Positions 16,185 through 23,036 of a stretch of 23,585 nucleotides of DNA are shown here, piece after piece. Source of the DNA: SIG223 sp964442785. Its GTDB lineage: Bacteria > Bacillota_I > Bacilli_A > RFN20 > DUOF01. The notes under the pieces are model-generated. The model was given only the letters and a program-made list of their open reading frames with translations. It ran no database searches and was not told where the DNA came from. The translations under genes were made by a program, and so were the position numbers. The first letter of the stretch is position 1, and every line of letters begins with the position of its first letter. The stretch is taken from contig CAYTZW010000020.1 in assembly GCA_964442785.1 (NCBI GenBank), positions 1-23,585 on the forward strand, read 5' to 3'.

Positions 16185-16589
16185 ATGAAAAGAAGTATGA
16201 TTGAGGTTGCTTATGAAATTGTTTCAAATTCTGATGTTCCATTAAGTTTTCAAGATTTATGGAAAAGGGTTGTTGAAGAACAAGGATTTACAACAAAAGA
16301 GATTGAAGATAACATTTCAAGATTTTATTCACAATTAGGAATAGACGGAAGATTTGTAATGCTAGAAGAAAATTTTTGGGATTTAAAATGTAGACACCCT
16401 TATGAAAAATCTCATATTGATATGAATGAAATTTATCTTGCTGATGATGATGAAGATGAAGAAAAATCAGAAGAATCTGAAGAAAATGACGAAGAAAAAG
16501 AAAACGATGAATTTGATGAAAAATTCGAAGAAGATGAAGATGATGTCCCTTTTGGTTTCCAAAGCTTAGATGATGAGGACGAATATTAA
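16185..16589 (+). CDS. rpoE: DNA-directed RNA polymerase delta subunit
   Basis: 134 aa. The N-terminal ~75 residues are the HARE-HTH domain (SMIEVAYEIVSNSDVPLSFQ, DLWKRVVEEQGF, NISRFYSQLGIDGRFVMLEE, WDLK). From ~residue 86 the chain is an acidic tail of Asp and Glu with few other residues, which in delta displaces nucleic acid and speeds RNA polymerase recycling. The tail is shorter than in B. subtilis (total 173 aa). AGGAGG precedes the ATG. The CDF gene starts 2 bp after its stop, so the two are likely coupled. This protein is characteristic of class Bacilli and supports the host assignment. Confidence 0.95.
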   Translation: MKRSMIEVAYEIVSNSDVPLSFQDLWKRVVEEQGFTTKEIEDNISRFYSQLGIDGRFVMLEENFWDLKCRHPYEKSHIDMNEIYLADDDEDEEKSEESEENDEEKENDEFDEKFEEDEDDVPFGFQSLDDEDEY

Positions 16590-16591
16590 TA

Positions 16592-17506
16592 ATGTCTAAA
16601 ATTGAAACGAAAGAAAAAGAAAGAGAAAAAGCTATTGTCAGAGTAGAACTAGTAACATTAGTAGTCAATACGATACTAGCTTTTTTTAAATTGGTGGCTG
16701 GTTTTCTTGGAAATAGTATGAGTATGATTTCAGACTCCATTCATTCATTTTCAGACTCTGCAACTACAATAGCAGTTATGATAGGAGTAAAAATATCAGC
16801 TAAGCCTTCAGATGAAGACCACCCTTACGGACACGAAAAATTAGAAAGTGTCATTGGAGTTATAACCGCTACAATATTAGCAATAATTGCTTTAAGTATC
16901 TTTTCTAGTGGTTGTGAAAATATCATTGATTATATAAAAGGTGATTATAAATCTTCAAAAATTGGTGTTTTAGCTTTAATTGCCGCTGGAACTTCTATCA
17001 TTGTAAAAGAAATTTTGTATTTTTATGCTATTATTGTAGCTAAAAAGAACAAAAGCCCTGCTTTAAGAGCAGATGCTTGGCATCATCAAAGTGATTGCTT
17101 ATCTTCTATTGGTAGCCTTATAGGAATTGGACTTGCGATGTTTACCAGTATTACTATTGCAGATTCTATTGCAGCAATAATTATAAGTATTTTCATTGTT
17201 TACATTGCTTGGAAAATATTGCAAGAAGCGATAGATGAAATAACTGATAAAGCCATTGATAATGATACATTAGAAAAAGCTAAAAATATCATTAGGAGTG
17301 TTGAAGGAGTTAAAAGAATTGACTCTTTAAAAAGTAGAAAACACGGTATAAAAATTTATTTTGATGTTGAAATATCCGTTTCTAATAATTTGTCTGTTGT
17401 AGAAGCTCACGATATAGCAGAGAGAGTACATTTAAACATTGAAAATGGAATAGAAGATACTAAACATTGTACAGTACACGTAAATCCTGAAAATATTATT
17501 CATTAA
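16592..17506 (+). CDS. Cation diffusion facilitator transporter
   Basis: 304 aa inner-membrane metal efflux protein exchanging Zn/Fe/Mn-type divalent cations for protons. About six hydrophobic segments lie at ~18-210. Metal-site residues are seen in SMISDSIHSFSDSA (D48, D55 with H51), DHPYGHEK (H77, H81) and DAWHHQSD. A C-terminal cytoplasmic ferredoxin-like domain (~215-304) includes VEGVKRIDSLKSRKHG and ends HCTVHVNPE, the family metal-sensing region. Length is normal. There is no ideal ribosome site: GAGGA lies 12 nt upstream, within the end of rpoE, and the gap to rpoE is 2 bp, so coupling is likely. The particular metal cannot be told. Confidence 0.93.
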   Translation: MSKIETKEKEREKAIVRVELVTLVVNTILAFFKLVAGFLGNSMSMISDSIHSFSDSATTIAVMIGVKISAKPSDEDHPYGHEKLESVIGVITATILAIIALSIFSSGCENIIDYIKGDYKSSKIGVLALIAAGTSIIVKEILYFYAIIVAKKNKSPALRADAWHHQSDCLSSIGSLIGIGLAMFTSITIADSIAAIIISIFIVYIAWKILQEAIDEITDKAIDNDTLEKAKNIIRSVEGVKRIDSLKSRKHGIKIYFDVEISVSNNLSVVEAHDIAERVHLNIENGIEDTKHCTVHVNPENIIH

Positions 17507-17529
17507 AGGTTAAGATTAAAACAATATTT

Positions 17530-17553
17530 TGTAAAATCTCATAAGATTTTGTG
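17530..17553 (+). repeat. Short motif with internal inverted repeat, related to copies at 23157-23214
   Basis: AAAATCT (17533-17539) and AGATTTT (17544-17550) form arms around CATA. The 24-nt block matches 23157-23180 at 21 of 24 positions by direct comparison. It lies 24 bp after the CDF stop. There is no T-run, so it is not a simple terminator. Confidence 0.5.
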
Positions 17554-17569
17554 AACCTATATAATAGAT

Positions 17570-17592
17570 AACTAGAGTTTGCTCTAGTTTTT
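17570..17592 (+). terminator. Intrinsic terminator after the CDF gene
   Basis: AACTAGAG (17570-17577), loop TTTG, CTCTAGTT (17582-17589), then a T-run to 17592. It is a perfect 8-bp stem and the likely end of the argS-rpoE-CDF transcript. Confidence 0.8.
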
Positions 17593-17607
17593 AGCTCTTT
17601 AAATGGT

Positions 17608-17627
17608 TCTTTAAATTCTGGGGTGGT
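17608..17627 (+). repeat. 20-bp dispersed repeat, copy 2
   Basis: TCTTTAAATTCTGGGGTGGT, exact match to the minus strand of 32-51. A second partial TCTTTAAAT lies just before it at 17596-17604. Its last bases form the 5' arm of the next hairpin. Confidence 0.75.
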
Positions 17628-17656
17628 GTATTTTTATAGTACATCATCTTTTCTTT
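17622..17656 (+). terminator. Hairpin with T-rich tail following the 20-bp repeat
   Basis: GGTGGTGTA (17622-17630) pairs with TACATCATC (17640-17648) with two G-U pairs, followed by TTTTCTTT. It shares three bases with the next hairpin, so the two cannot both form fully. Confidence 0.55.
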
Positions 17657-17680
17657 AACAATAAAAGAAAAGATCTTTTT
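17646..17680 (+). terminator. Second intrinsic terminator before the KilA-N module
   Basis: ATCTTTTCTTT (17646-17656) pairs perfectly with AAAGAAAAGAT (17664-17674), 7-nt loop, followed by CTTTTT. It would isolate the KilA-N module from upstream transcription. Confidence 0.65.
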
Positions 17681-17751
17681 AAATTTATATTTTTTGCATT
17701 AACCTTAAAAATTAACAATTTTTTGAAATTTTTAATAATTTTAATTTATAT

Positions 17752-17782
17752 TTGATACTAATCTAAAAACTTGTATTATAAT
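17752..17782 (+). promoter_or_regulatory. Candidate promoter for the KilA-N module
   Basis: TATAAT at 17777-17782 with TTGATA at 17752-17757. The spacer is 19 bp, longer than ideal; TATTAT at 17774 would give 16 bp. It is the only good -10 between the terminators and the gene. Confidence 0.5.
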
Positions 17783-17801
17783 AGGGATAATTGAAAGAAA
17801 A

Positions 17802-17819
17802 GTAACCAATTTTGGTTAC
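17802..17819. promoter_or_regulatory. Operator-like palindrome in the KilA-N leader
   Basis: GTAACCAA (17802-17809) and TTGGTTAC (17812-17819) are perfect 8-bp arms with a TT centre. They lie about 20 bp after the -10 and 3 bp before AAGGAGGG. The position fits steric repression of the module, possibly by the KilA-N protein itself (inference). Confidence 0.5.
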
Positions 17820-17833
17820 ATCAAGGAGGGCAT

Positions 17834-18532
17834 ATGACAAAAGGAAAAGAAATTATCGTTTTAGACAAACTAATTCATATTAATAATGAAGACTTTTTTT
17901 CTTTAACAGATATTGCTAGATATAAAAACCCATTAGAGCCAAAAGAAGCTGTAAGAAATTGGTTAAGGAGAAAGGATACTATTGAATATCTTGGTTTGTG
18001 GGAGCAATTAAATAACCCTAATTTTAAAGGTGTCGAATTCGACTCCTTTAAAAATCAAGCGGGTACTAATGCTTTTACTCTTTCACCAGAAAGGTGGATT
18101 GAAAACACTAATGCTATTGGTATCATAACAAAACGTGGTAAATATAACAGTGGAACTTATGCATTGGGTAATAATGTGCCATTTTCATATAAAACAGTCG
18201 ATAAGATTCATGGGGTTAAAGTTTTAGAAGGCACCGATGGTAAGCATAGTCTACCTGAAGAATCTCACACAAGTAGTGCATATATAAAACTAAAACCAGA
18301 TGGCACATTTCACGAAATGCGAATATATGATGAAAATCATTATTTAATTAAAGAAATTGCTTATCATCCGGAACCTAATTTAGATAAAACAAGAAAACCA
18401 ATTCTTCATATACATGAATACAAAGAACGAAATAATTTTGCTATAAGACCCAAAAGATTATTGACAAGTCAAGAGTATAGTAAGTATAAAAAATACTTCA
18501 AAGGAGATTTAAGATGGAAAACGGAAAATTAA
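17834..18532 (+). CDS. KilA-N domain protein with an uncharacterised C-terminal domain
   Basis: 232 aa. Residues ~17-110 are a KilA-N domain: FSLTDIARYKNPLEPKEAVR, NWLRRKDTIEYLGLWEQLNN, GTNAFTLSPERWIE, NAIGIITKRGKYNSGTYA. KilA-N is a DNA-binding fold common in phages and mobile elements. In most bacterial relatives the chain continues with F-x-F-A-S-W-x-S-P-E-F; here it does not. Residues ~115-232 instead hold GKHSLPEESHTSSAYIKLKP, MRIYDENHYLIKEIAYHPEP and ILHIHEYKE, a His-rich alpha/beta region ending KYKKYFKG. I have an uncertain memory of similar tails on phage head-morphogenesis proteins. AAGGAGGG precedes the ATG. The 97-aa gene overlaps its end by 19 bp. Terminators lie on both sides, so this is a self-contained two-gene cassette, probably acquired. 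Confidence 0.82.
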   Translation: MTKGKEIIVLDKLIHINNEDFFSLTDIARYKNPLEPKEAVRNWLRRKDTIEYLGLWEQLNNPNFKGVEFDSFKNQAGTNAFTLSPERWIENTNAIGIITKRGKYNSGTYALGNNVPFSYKTVDKIHGVKVLEGTDGKHSLPEESHTSSAYIKLKPDGTFHEMRIYDENHYLIKEIAYHPEPNLDKTRKPILHIHEYKERNNFAIRPKRLLTSQEYSKYKKYFKGDLRWKTEN

Positions 18533-18807
18533 AAGATTTTATTGAAACAATTGGTTATAACGATAATATTCTAGAATATAAAGGTAAATATTATTTATTT
18601 GTTGGTTTTGATTATAATGAAGAAATCAACAAATATACTTTTATTATCTATGAAGTAAATAATAATGGATATGGAGATGTCATAGATACAAAATTTGAAC
18701 ATCAAGGAATTTCTCCACAGGATTGTATTGAAAATTTTCTTAAAGCAAAAATATGGGATGGAAAATCATTCTACGAAGCAGAAAAAGAAATGACTTGGAT
18801 AGATTAG
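18514..18807 (+). CDS. Small acidic partner of the KilA-N protein, unknown function
   Basis: 97 aa, no signal or membrane segment. It is acidic and rich in Asp, Glu, Tyr and Ile, with a likely beta-hairpin core (YKGKYYLFVGFDY, KYTFIIYEVNNNGYGDVIDT) and a C-terminal helix (SPQDCIENFLKAKIWDGKS). The overall look resembles small immunity or antitoxin proteins, but no family is recognised. AAGGAGATTTAAG precedes the ATG, all within the last codons of the KilA-N gene, and the coding regions overlap by 19 bp, which implies coupled translation. The pair has the layout of a toxin/antitoxin or effector/immunity couple; this is inference only. Confidence 0.75.
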   Translation: MENGKLKDFIETIGYNDNILEYKGKYYLFVGFDYNEEINKYTFIIYEVNNNGYGDVIDTKFEHQGISPQDCIENFLKAKIWDGKSFYEAEKEMTWID

Positions 18808-19034
18808 GTTTAATTCTGTGGGTAAGTTAAAAGAAGCTTTAAAATATTTGTAAATGCTTAATAAAATAAAGGTACAATAGTAAATAAAAAAATCATTTTC
18901 AGTTAATATGATATAAATTTCATAATTGGAATGTATCAATAATAAAAAAGTAGTTGTTGTAAAGATAGTTATTTATTGTTGTAAACTGTTGTTAATTGCG
19001 AAAAATATTATTCATTAAATATTGAAAAAAAGAC

Positions 19035-19040
19035 TATAAT
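19035..19040 (+). promoter_or_regulatory. Candidate -10 box of the pyrG promoter
   Basis: TATAAT, about 70 bp before the pyrG ATG. The best -35 (TTCATT at 19011-19016, 18 bp away) is weak. Transcription from here would run through the hairpin at 19062-19093. Confidence 0.45.
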
Positions 19041-19061
19041 TTGTTAATCTAAAAAAGAGCC

Positions 19062-19093
19062 AAGTAGTTCTCAAAAAGAGGACTACTTTTTTT
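19062..19093 (+). terminator. Terminator-like hairpin in the pyrG leader, probable attenuator
   Basis: AAGTAGTTCTC (19062-19072), loop AAAAA, GAGGACTACTT (19078-19088), one G-U, then a T-run to 19093. Only 3 bp separate the T-run from AAAGGGGTG, the pyrG ribosome site, so no promoter can fit between and pyrG mRNA must pass through it. In B. subtilis pyrG is attenuated by a leader terminator whose escape depends on GGG at +1. No GGG is seen near the predicted +1 here, so the mechanism may differ. Confidence 0.75.
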
Positions 19094-19111
19094 GTTAAAG
19101 GGGTGATTTTA

Positions 19112-20719
19112 ATGGCTAAGTATATTTTTGTAACAGGTGGAGTTGTTTCTGGTTTAGGAAAAGGAATTAGTGCTGCTTCTATTGGAAGAATTTTGAAAAA
19201 TTGTGGATATAAAGTTTTTGTTGAGAAGTTTGATCCTTATATAAATGTTGACCCAGGAACTTTGTCCCCTTATCAACACGGAGAAGTTTTTGTTACCAGT
19301 GATGGTGGAGAAACAGATTTAGACTTAGGTCATTATGAAAGGTTTATCGATGAAAATTTGACTAAAAATAGTAGTGTTACGACAGGAAAAATTTACCTTA
19401 GTGTCATCGAAAAAGAAAGACGTGGCGATTATAATGGTGGAACCGTTCAAGTTGTACCACATATCACTAATGAGATAAAAAATAGAATTTATAATGCTGC
19501 TAGTGAAAGTGGAGCGGATATAATTATTACTGAGATAGGTGGTACTATTGGAGATATTGAATCACAACCTTTTATTGAGGCAATTAGACAAGTTAGATTA
19601 GAAAAGGGAAAAGAAAATGTTGCTTTTTGCCACGTTACTTTAGTTCCTTATTTGGAGTGTTCAATGGAAGTGAAAACTAAACCTACTCAACATTCGGTCA
19701 AAGAATTAAGGTCTTATGGAATTACTCCTGACTTTATTATTACTCGTTCTCCTTATACTTTAGATGAAAAAGTAAAAGATAAAATTGCAATGTTTTGTGA
19801 TGTTGCAAAAGAAAATGTTATTGATGCTCCTGATGCTTCTATTTTATATGAAATACCTTTGAACTTTGTAAAGCAAAATATTGAAGAAAAAATATTAAAA
19901 CAATTTAATTTGCCTATCGTTAAATCTGATATGAGCAAATGGGAAGATTTAATTATGTCTATTAGAAATGTTAATAAGGTCGTAAAAATAGGTTTAGTTG
20001 GTAAATATGTTGATTTACACGATGCTTATTTATCTGTGAGCGAAGCCTTAAAACACGCGGGTTATTGTTATGAGTCAGCGGTAGATATTGTTTGGATAAA
20101 TTCAGAAACTAATAACAAAGAACAAATCAATAAATTGTTAGATTTGTGTGACGGTGTTTTAGTCCCTGGAGGATTTGGTCCAAGAGGAGTTGAAGGTAAA
20201 ATTGAAGCGATTAGATATGCTAGAGAAATGAAAAAACCTTTTTTAGGCATTTGTTTAGGAATGCAGTTAGCTTGTGTTGAATTTGCTAGAAATGTTTTAA
20301 AACACGAAACTGCTAATTCGACAGAATTTGACAAAACAACTTCATATCCTATTATTGATATTATCGATGAAAAAAGAAATATCAAAGAAATAGGTGGAAC
20401 TTTACGACTTGGAGATTGGCCTTGTTACTTGCGAGAAGGTACTTTAGCTTATAATTGTTATAATAAGCAAGGAGTTATCTATGAAAGACATCGCCACCGT
20501 TATGAATTTAATAATAAATATAAAGAAGAATTTGAAAATAAAGGTTTTATTTTTTCAGGTGTAGGAACTAAAGATTTAGTAGAAGTAATAGAACTTGGAA
20601 AACACCCATTTTTTGTTGCAACTCAAGCACACCCAGAGTTTACTTCTCGACCTGACAGGGCTAATCCTTTATTCAAAGGTTTTATTGAAGCTTGTGTTCA
20701 TTTAAAGTATGACAAATAA
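19112..20719 (+). CDS. pyrG: CTP synthase
   Basis: 535 aa, converting UTP to CTP with ATP and glutamine-derived ammonia. The synthetase domain starts with FVTGGVVSGLGKGISAASIG (P-loop, residues 6-25) and VDPGTLSPYQHGEVFVTSDG near 46-65. The class I glutamine amidotransferase domain (~295-535) has VPGGFGPRG, LGICLGMQLA with nucleophile C381, and AHPE with H507 and E509, so the triad is complete. Length is normal. The frame is open back to a GTG at 19103, but AAAGGGGTG at 19097-19105 is the ribosome site for the ATG at 19112. A probable attenuator lies immediately upstream. murA follows after 54 bp. Confidence 0.97.
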   Translation: MAKYIFVTGGVVSGLGKGISAASIGRILKNCGYKVFVEKFDPYINVDPGTLSPYQHGEVFVTSDGGETDLDLGHYERFIDENLTKNSSVTTGKIYLSVIEKERRGDYNGGTVQVVPHITNEIKNRIYNAASESGADIIITEIGGTIGDIESQPFIEAIRQVRLEKGKENVAFCHVTLVPYLECSMEVKTKPTQHSVKELRSYGITPDFIITRSPYTLDEKVKDKIAMFCDVAKENVIDAPDASILYEIPLNFVKQNIEEKILKQFNLPIVKSDMSKWEDLIMSIRNVNKVVKIGLVGKYVDLHDAYLSVSEALKHAGYCYESAVDIVWINSETNNKEQINKLLDLCDGVLVPGGFGPRGVEGKIEAIRYAREMKKPFLGICLGMQLACVEFARNVLKHETANSTEFDKTTSYPIIDIIDEKRNIKEIGGTLRLGDWPCYLREGTLAYNCYNKQGVIYERHRHRYEFNNKYKEEFENKGFIFSGVGTKDLVEVIELGKHPFFVATQAHPEFTSRPDRANPLFKGFIEACVHLKYDK

Positions 20720-20750
20720 TTAAAATGTATTTTTTGTCATTTATTTTAAT
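20709..20750 (+). terminator. Weak hairpin at the pyrG end
   Basis: ATGACAAA (20709-20716) pairs with TTTGTCAT (20733-20740) around a 16-nt loop and is followed by TTATTTT. It overlaps the last pyrG codons. The stem is AT-rich and the loop long, so it would be a partial terminator before murA at best. Confidence 0.35.
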
Positions 20751-20773
20751 AGAATTAAATAGGTGACAAAACA

Positions 20774-22033
20774 ATGAAAACAATTTATAAAATTGAAGGT
20801 GGTAATGCTTTAACGGGTACTATCTCTGTTAATGGCTCTAAAAATTCTTCTTTACCGATTATTTGTGGAGCGGTAGTTTTGAAAAGAAAAGTCATTTTAC
20901 ATAATATTCCAAATATTTCTGATGTTAATGATTTATTAAAAATATTAGAATATCTAAATGTTTTTATAGAATTTAAAAATGGAACTTTAATTATTGATGC
21001 TTCAAATATCATAAATAAAAAAATTCCTTCTTCTTTTACTAAAAAATTTCGTGCTTCATATTATTTATTAGGCTCTTTAATAAATATTTTTGATAGTGTC
21101 GAAATTGGCAAAGCTGGAGGGTGTAAAATAGGTACTCGCCCGATTGACCAACACATTTTAGGATTTGAAAAATTAGGATATTTATTTTTAGAAACCGAAG
21201 AAAGTTATATTTTGAGTAAAAAAAGAGTTCACGGAAGTCATATTTGCTTTCAAAAAAATTCTTTAGGAGCTTCTATCAATGTTCTTTTATCTAGTTTATT
21301 AGTGGGAGAAGATGTTTATTTATCTAATGTTTCGATAGAACCAGAGTTTATAGATTTTGTTGAGTTTTTAAAAGTATGTGGTTTTGGTATTGATTTTGAT
21401 ATCGAAAATAAATATTTAGTTATTGAACCTTCTTTGCTAAGAAAAAATATATCTTATCAAGTTATGTTTGATAGGATAGAAGCAGGAAGTTATGCAATTT
21501 TAGGGGCTGTTTTAGGAAATAATTTGATCATTAAAAATTTTGACCGCTTTTATCTTTCTTTTTTGCTCGAAACATTTCAAAAAATGGAAATTAAATATTC
21601 TTTAGTAGGCAATGATTTACTTATTTCCAGTTCCAATAGAATAAAAGCTTGTGATATAGAAATTGATGTTTTTCCTTCTTTTGCCACAGATTTACAACAA
21701 ATAATGTCAATATTGATGTTAAAAGCAGAAGGCTTGTCTTCAATTAAAGATAATTTATTTCCTAACCGTTTTAATCAACTAGAAGAAATAGGATTTCCTA
21801 AAATTAACTATCAAGTTACCGATAGAATCTTGATTGTTGGGGGAAAAGAGTTCTGCTCTGGGTATTATACGGGAACAGATTTAAGAGGTAGTATGGCTTT
21901 ACTTATTTATTGTTTAGGTGCTAAAGGGGTTAGTTATCTTGATGTTCCTTTTTTAGAAAGAGGATACGATGACTTTTATGAAAAATTAAAATCTGTAGGT
22001 GCTAATATTGTAAGGGAGATTATTAATGATTAA
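20774..22033 (+). CDS. murA: UDP-N-acetylglucosamine 1-carboxyvinyltransferase
   Basis: 419 aa, the standard MurA length. It transfers enolpyruvyl from PEP to UDP-GlcNAc, the first committed step to peptidoglycan. Catalytic and binding residues appear in order: NGSKNSSLPI (Lys22-Asn23 equivalent), FRASYYLLG, GGCKIGTRPIDQH with the Cys that reacts with PEP and the neighbouring Arg, DRIEAGSY, FPSFATDLQQ (general base Asp), FPNRFNQ, TDLRGSMALL and ERGYDDF. Because the Cys is kept, the enzyme is expected to be fosfomycin-sensitive by family rule. In Bacillus a murA paralogue (murAB/murZ) lies downstream of pyrG, so this may be that copy. AGGTGA upstream supports the ATG. Its end overlaps the lipoprotein gene by 8 bp. 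Confidence 0.94.
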   Translation: MKTIYKIEGGNALTGTISVNGSKNSSLPIICGAVVLKRKVILHNIPNISDVNDLLKILEYLNVFIEFKNGTLIIDASNIINKKIPSSFTKKFRASYYLLGSLINIFDSVEIGKAGGCKIGTRPIDQHILGFEKLGYLFLETEESYILSKKRVHGSHICFQKNSLGASINVLLSSLLVGEDVYLSNVSIEPEFIDFVEFLKVCGFGIDFDIENKYLVIEPSLLRKNISYQVMFDRIEAGSYAILGAVLGNNLIIKNFDRFYLSFLLETFQKMEIKYSLVGNDLLISSSNRIKACDIEIDVFPSFATDLQQIMSILMLKAEGLSSIKDNLFPNRFNQLEEIGFPKINYQVTDRILIVGGKEFCSGYYTGTDLRGSMALLIYCLGAKGVSYLDVPFLERGYDDFYEKLKSVGANIVREIIND

Positions 22034-22763
22034 GAAACTTGCAAATTTGTTGTTGGTATTTGTTATCATAGTAGGTATAGTTTTTGGCTGTAGTAAAATA
22101 AATCGTGGTAATGATAATAATTCTATGTATTTAGCAATGGGAGATTTTTTACTAATGAGTAAACCTTCTTACGCTGATTATGTTTTTGAAGAACTTAAAA
22201 ACGAAGGGGTAAAAGAATACAATGATTTAGTAAAAAGGTCATCTTTAGATTCTAGTAGTTTATTAAGATTTCTTGAAGTGAAGGCCACTATTATAAAAGA
22301 AAATGAAAGTGCTAAAATTTCTGATTTAATTAAGAAGTCTAAATACATTACTATTCAAGTAGGTTTAGTAGATTTTTTAGCTAATATAAGATTTAGTGTA
22401 GCAGAAGAAAAATTTTATTATAATGTAGAAATTATTGAAAGAGAAGTTGCTCAAATTCAAGGAAATATTTATAACATTGTTAATGAAATAAAAGAAATAA
22501 ATAGTAAGGCTAATATCTATGTTTTAGGGTATTATTTTCCTTATCCAAATATTAAACAAAATGAAAAAGCCATAGGATTAGAACTCTATGGTCAATTAAA
22601 TGCTTCTTTAAGATTAGGAAGTTATGATGCAGGAGCAAATTTTATAGATATAAGTGAATTATCTAGTGAAGAATATTTGCCTAGTAAAGAAACTACTTTA
22701 TTAAATGATGAAGGGCAAAAGAAACTTGCTAGTATTATTTTATCTAGTATAAATAATAATTAA
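22026..22763 (+). CDS. Lipoprotein with an SGNH-hydrolase-like fold lacking catalytic residues
   Basis: 245 aa. A hydrophobic signal (5-20) ends in VFGC with lipidation Cys22, so it is a surface lipoprotein. The rest follows SGNH/GDSL order: block I YLAMGDFLLM where the nucleophile Ser is Phe (F41); block III ITIQVGLVDFLAN where G-x-N-D has Val for Asn (V115); strand IYVLGYYFPYP; and block V TTLLNDEGQKKLA where the usual His-Pro is Leu-Leu (L225-L226). Ser, Asn and His are all absent, so hydrolysis is unlikely. GGGAGA lies upstream of the ATG, and the start overlaps the end of murA by 8 bp, so the two are coupled. A wall- or surface-binding role is inference. Confidence 0.75.
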   Translation: MIKKLANLLLVFVIIVGIVFGCSKINRGNDNNSMYLAMGDFLLMSKPSYADYVFEELKNEGVKEYNDLVKRSSLDSSSLLRFLEVKATIIKENESAKISDLIKKSKYITIQVGLVDFLANIRFSVAEEKFYYNVEIIEREVAQIQGNIYNIVNEIKEINSKANIYVLGYYFPYPNIKQNEKAIGLELYGQLNASLRLGSYDAGANFIDISELSSEEYLPSKETTLLNDEGQKKLASIILSSINNN

Positions 22764-22777
22764 TTATTTCTTTTTTT
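22751..22777 (+). terminator. Weak AT-only terminator of the pyrG/murA run
   Basis: AAATAAT (22751-22757) pairs with ATTATTT (22763-22769), followed by CTTTTTTT. It overlaps the lipoprotein stop codon. The stem has no G-C pair, so confidence is limited. Confidence 0.4.
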
Positions 22778-23036
22778 GTTATAAAAAAATTTCTAAATAC
22801 TTGGCAAAAAATATAAAAATCTCTTATTTCAGGGCGTAATTTTCTCTTTCGATATATTTTAATCTTTCACTTGTTTCTAATACTGTTATATCGTGTTTTG
22901 CGGAAAACTTACATTTTTTAAAGAGTAAAATATTATATAGATAATCTTATAAAATAGTAGAAATATCCAAATTAATTATAATCTTGGACAATAACTTTTT
23001 AGATACACTAGGGGTATTAAATTGAAATCAAAAGCT

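Larger units (their letters stand above)
17507..17833 (+). other. Gene-free stretch with stacked terminators, repeats and the KilA-N control region
   Basis: In order: a 24-bp motif with an internal inverted repeat (17530-17553), a terminator (17570-17592), the 20-bp repeat (17608-17627), two adjoining hairpins (17622-17680), a T-rich stretch, a candidate promoter (17752-17782), an 18-bp palindrome (17802-17819) and AAGGAGGG (17822-17829) before the KilA-N ATG. No open frame of note was seen. Confidence 0.7.
18808..19111 (+). other. Gene-free stretch before pyrG
   Basis: About 300 AT-rich bases. I see a weak similarity to the 20-bp repeat at 18809-18826 (TTTAATTCTGTGGGTAAG), a -10-like TATAAT at 19035-19040 with only a poor -35 (TTCATT, 19011-19016), and the hairpin at 19062-19093. 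There are no coding signs, and no PyrR-type anti-antiterminator was recognised. Confidence 0.55.

Noticed and set aside
16288..16740. 150-aa minus-strand open frame, His/Leu-rich
   Set aside because: It lies opposite rpoE and the CDF start. Its His-rich composition is the antisense of the Asp/Glu-rich delta tail.
22824..22946. 40-codon open frame on the minus strand with protein-like composition (TVLETSERLKYIERENYALK)
   Set aside because: No start codon or ribosome site, no recognised family, and the region around it is non-coding. It could be a gene remnant but cannot be supported.
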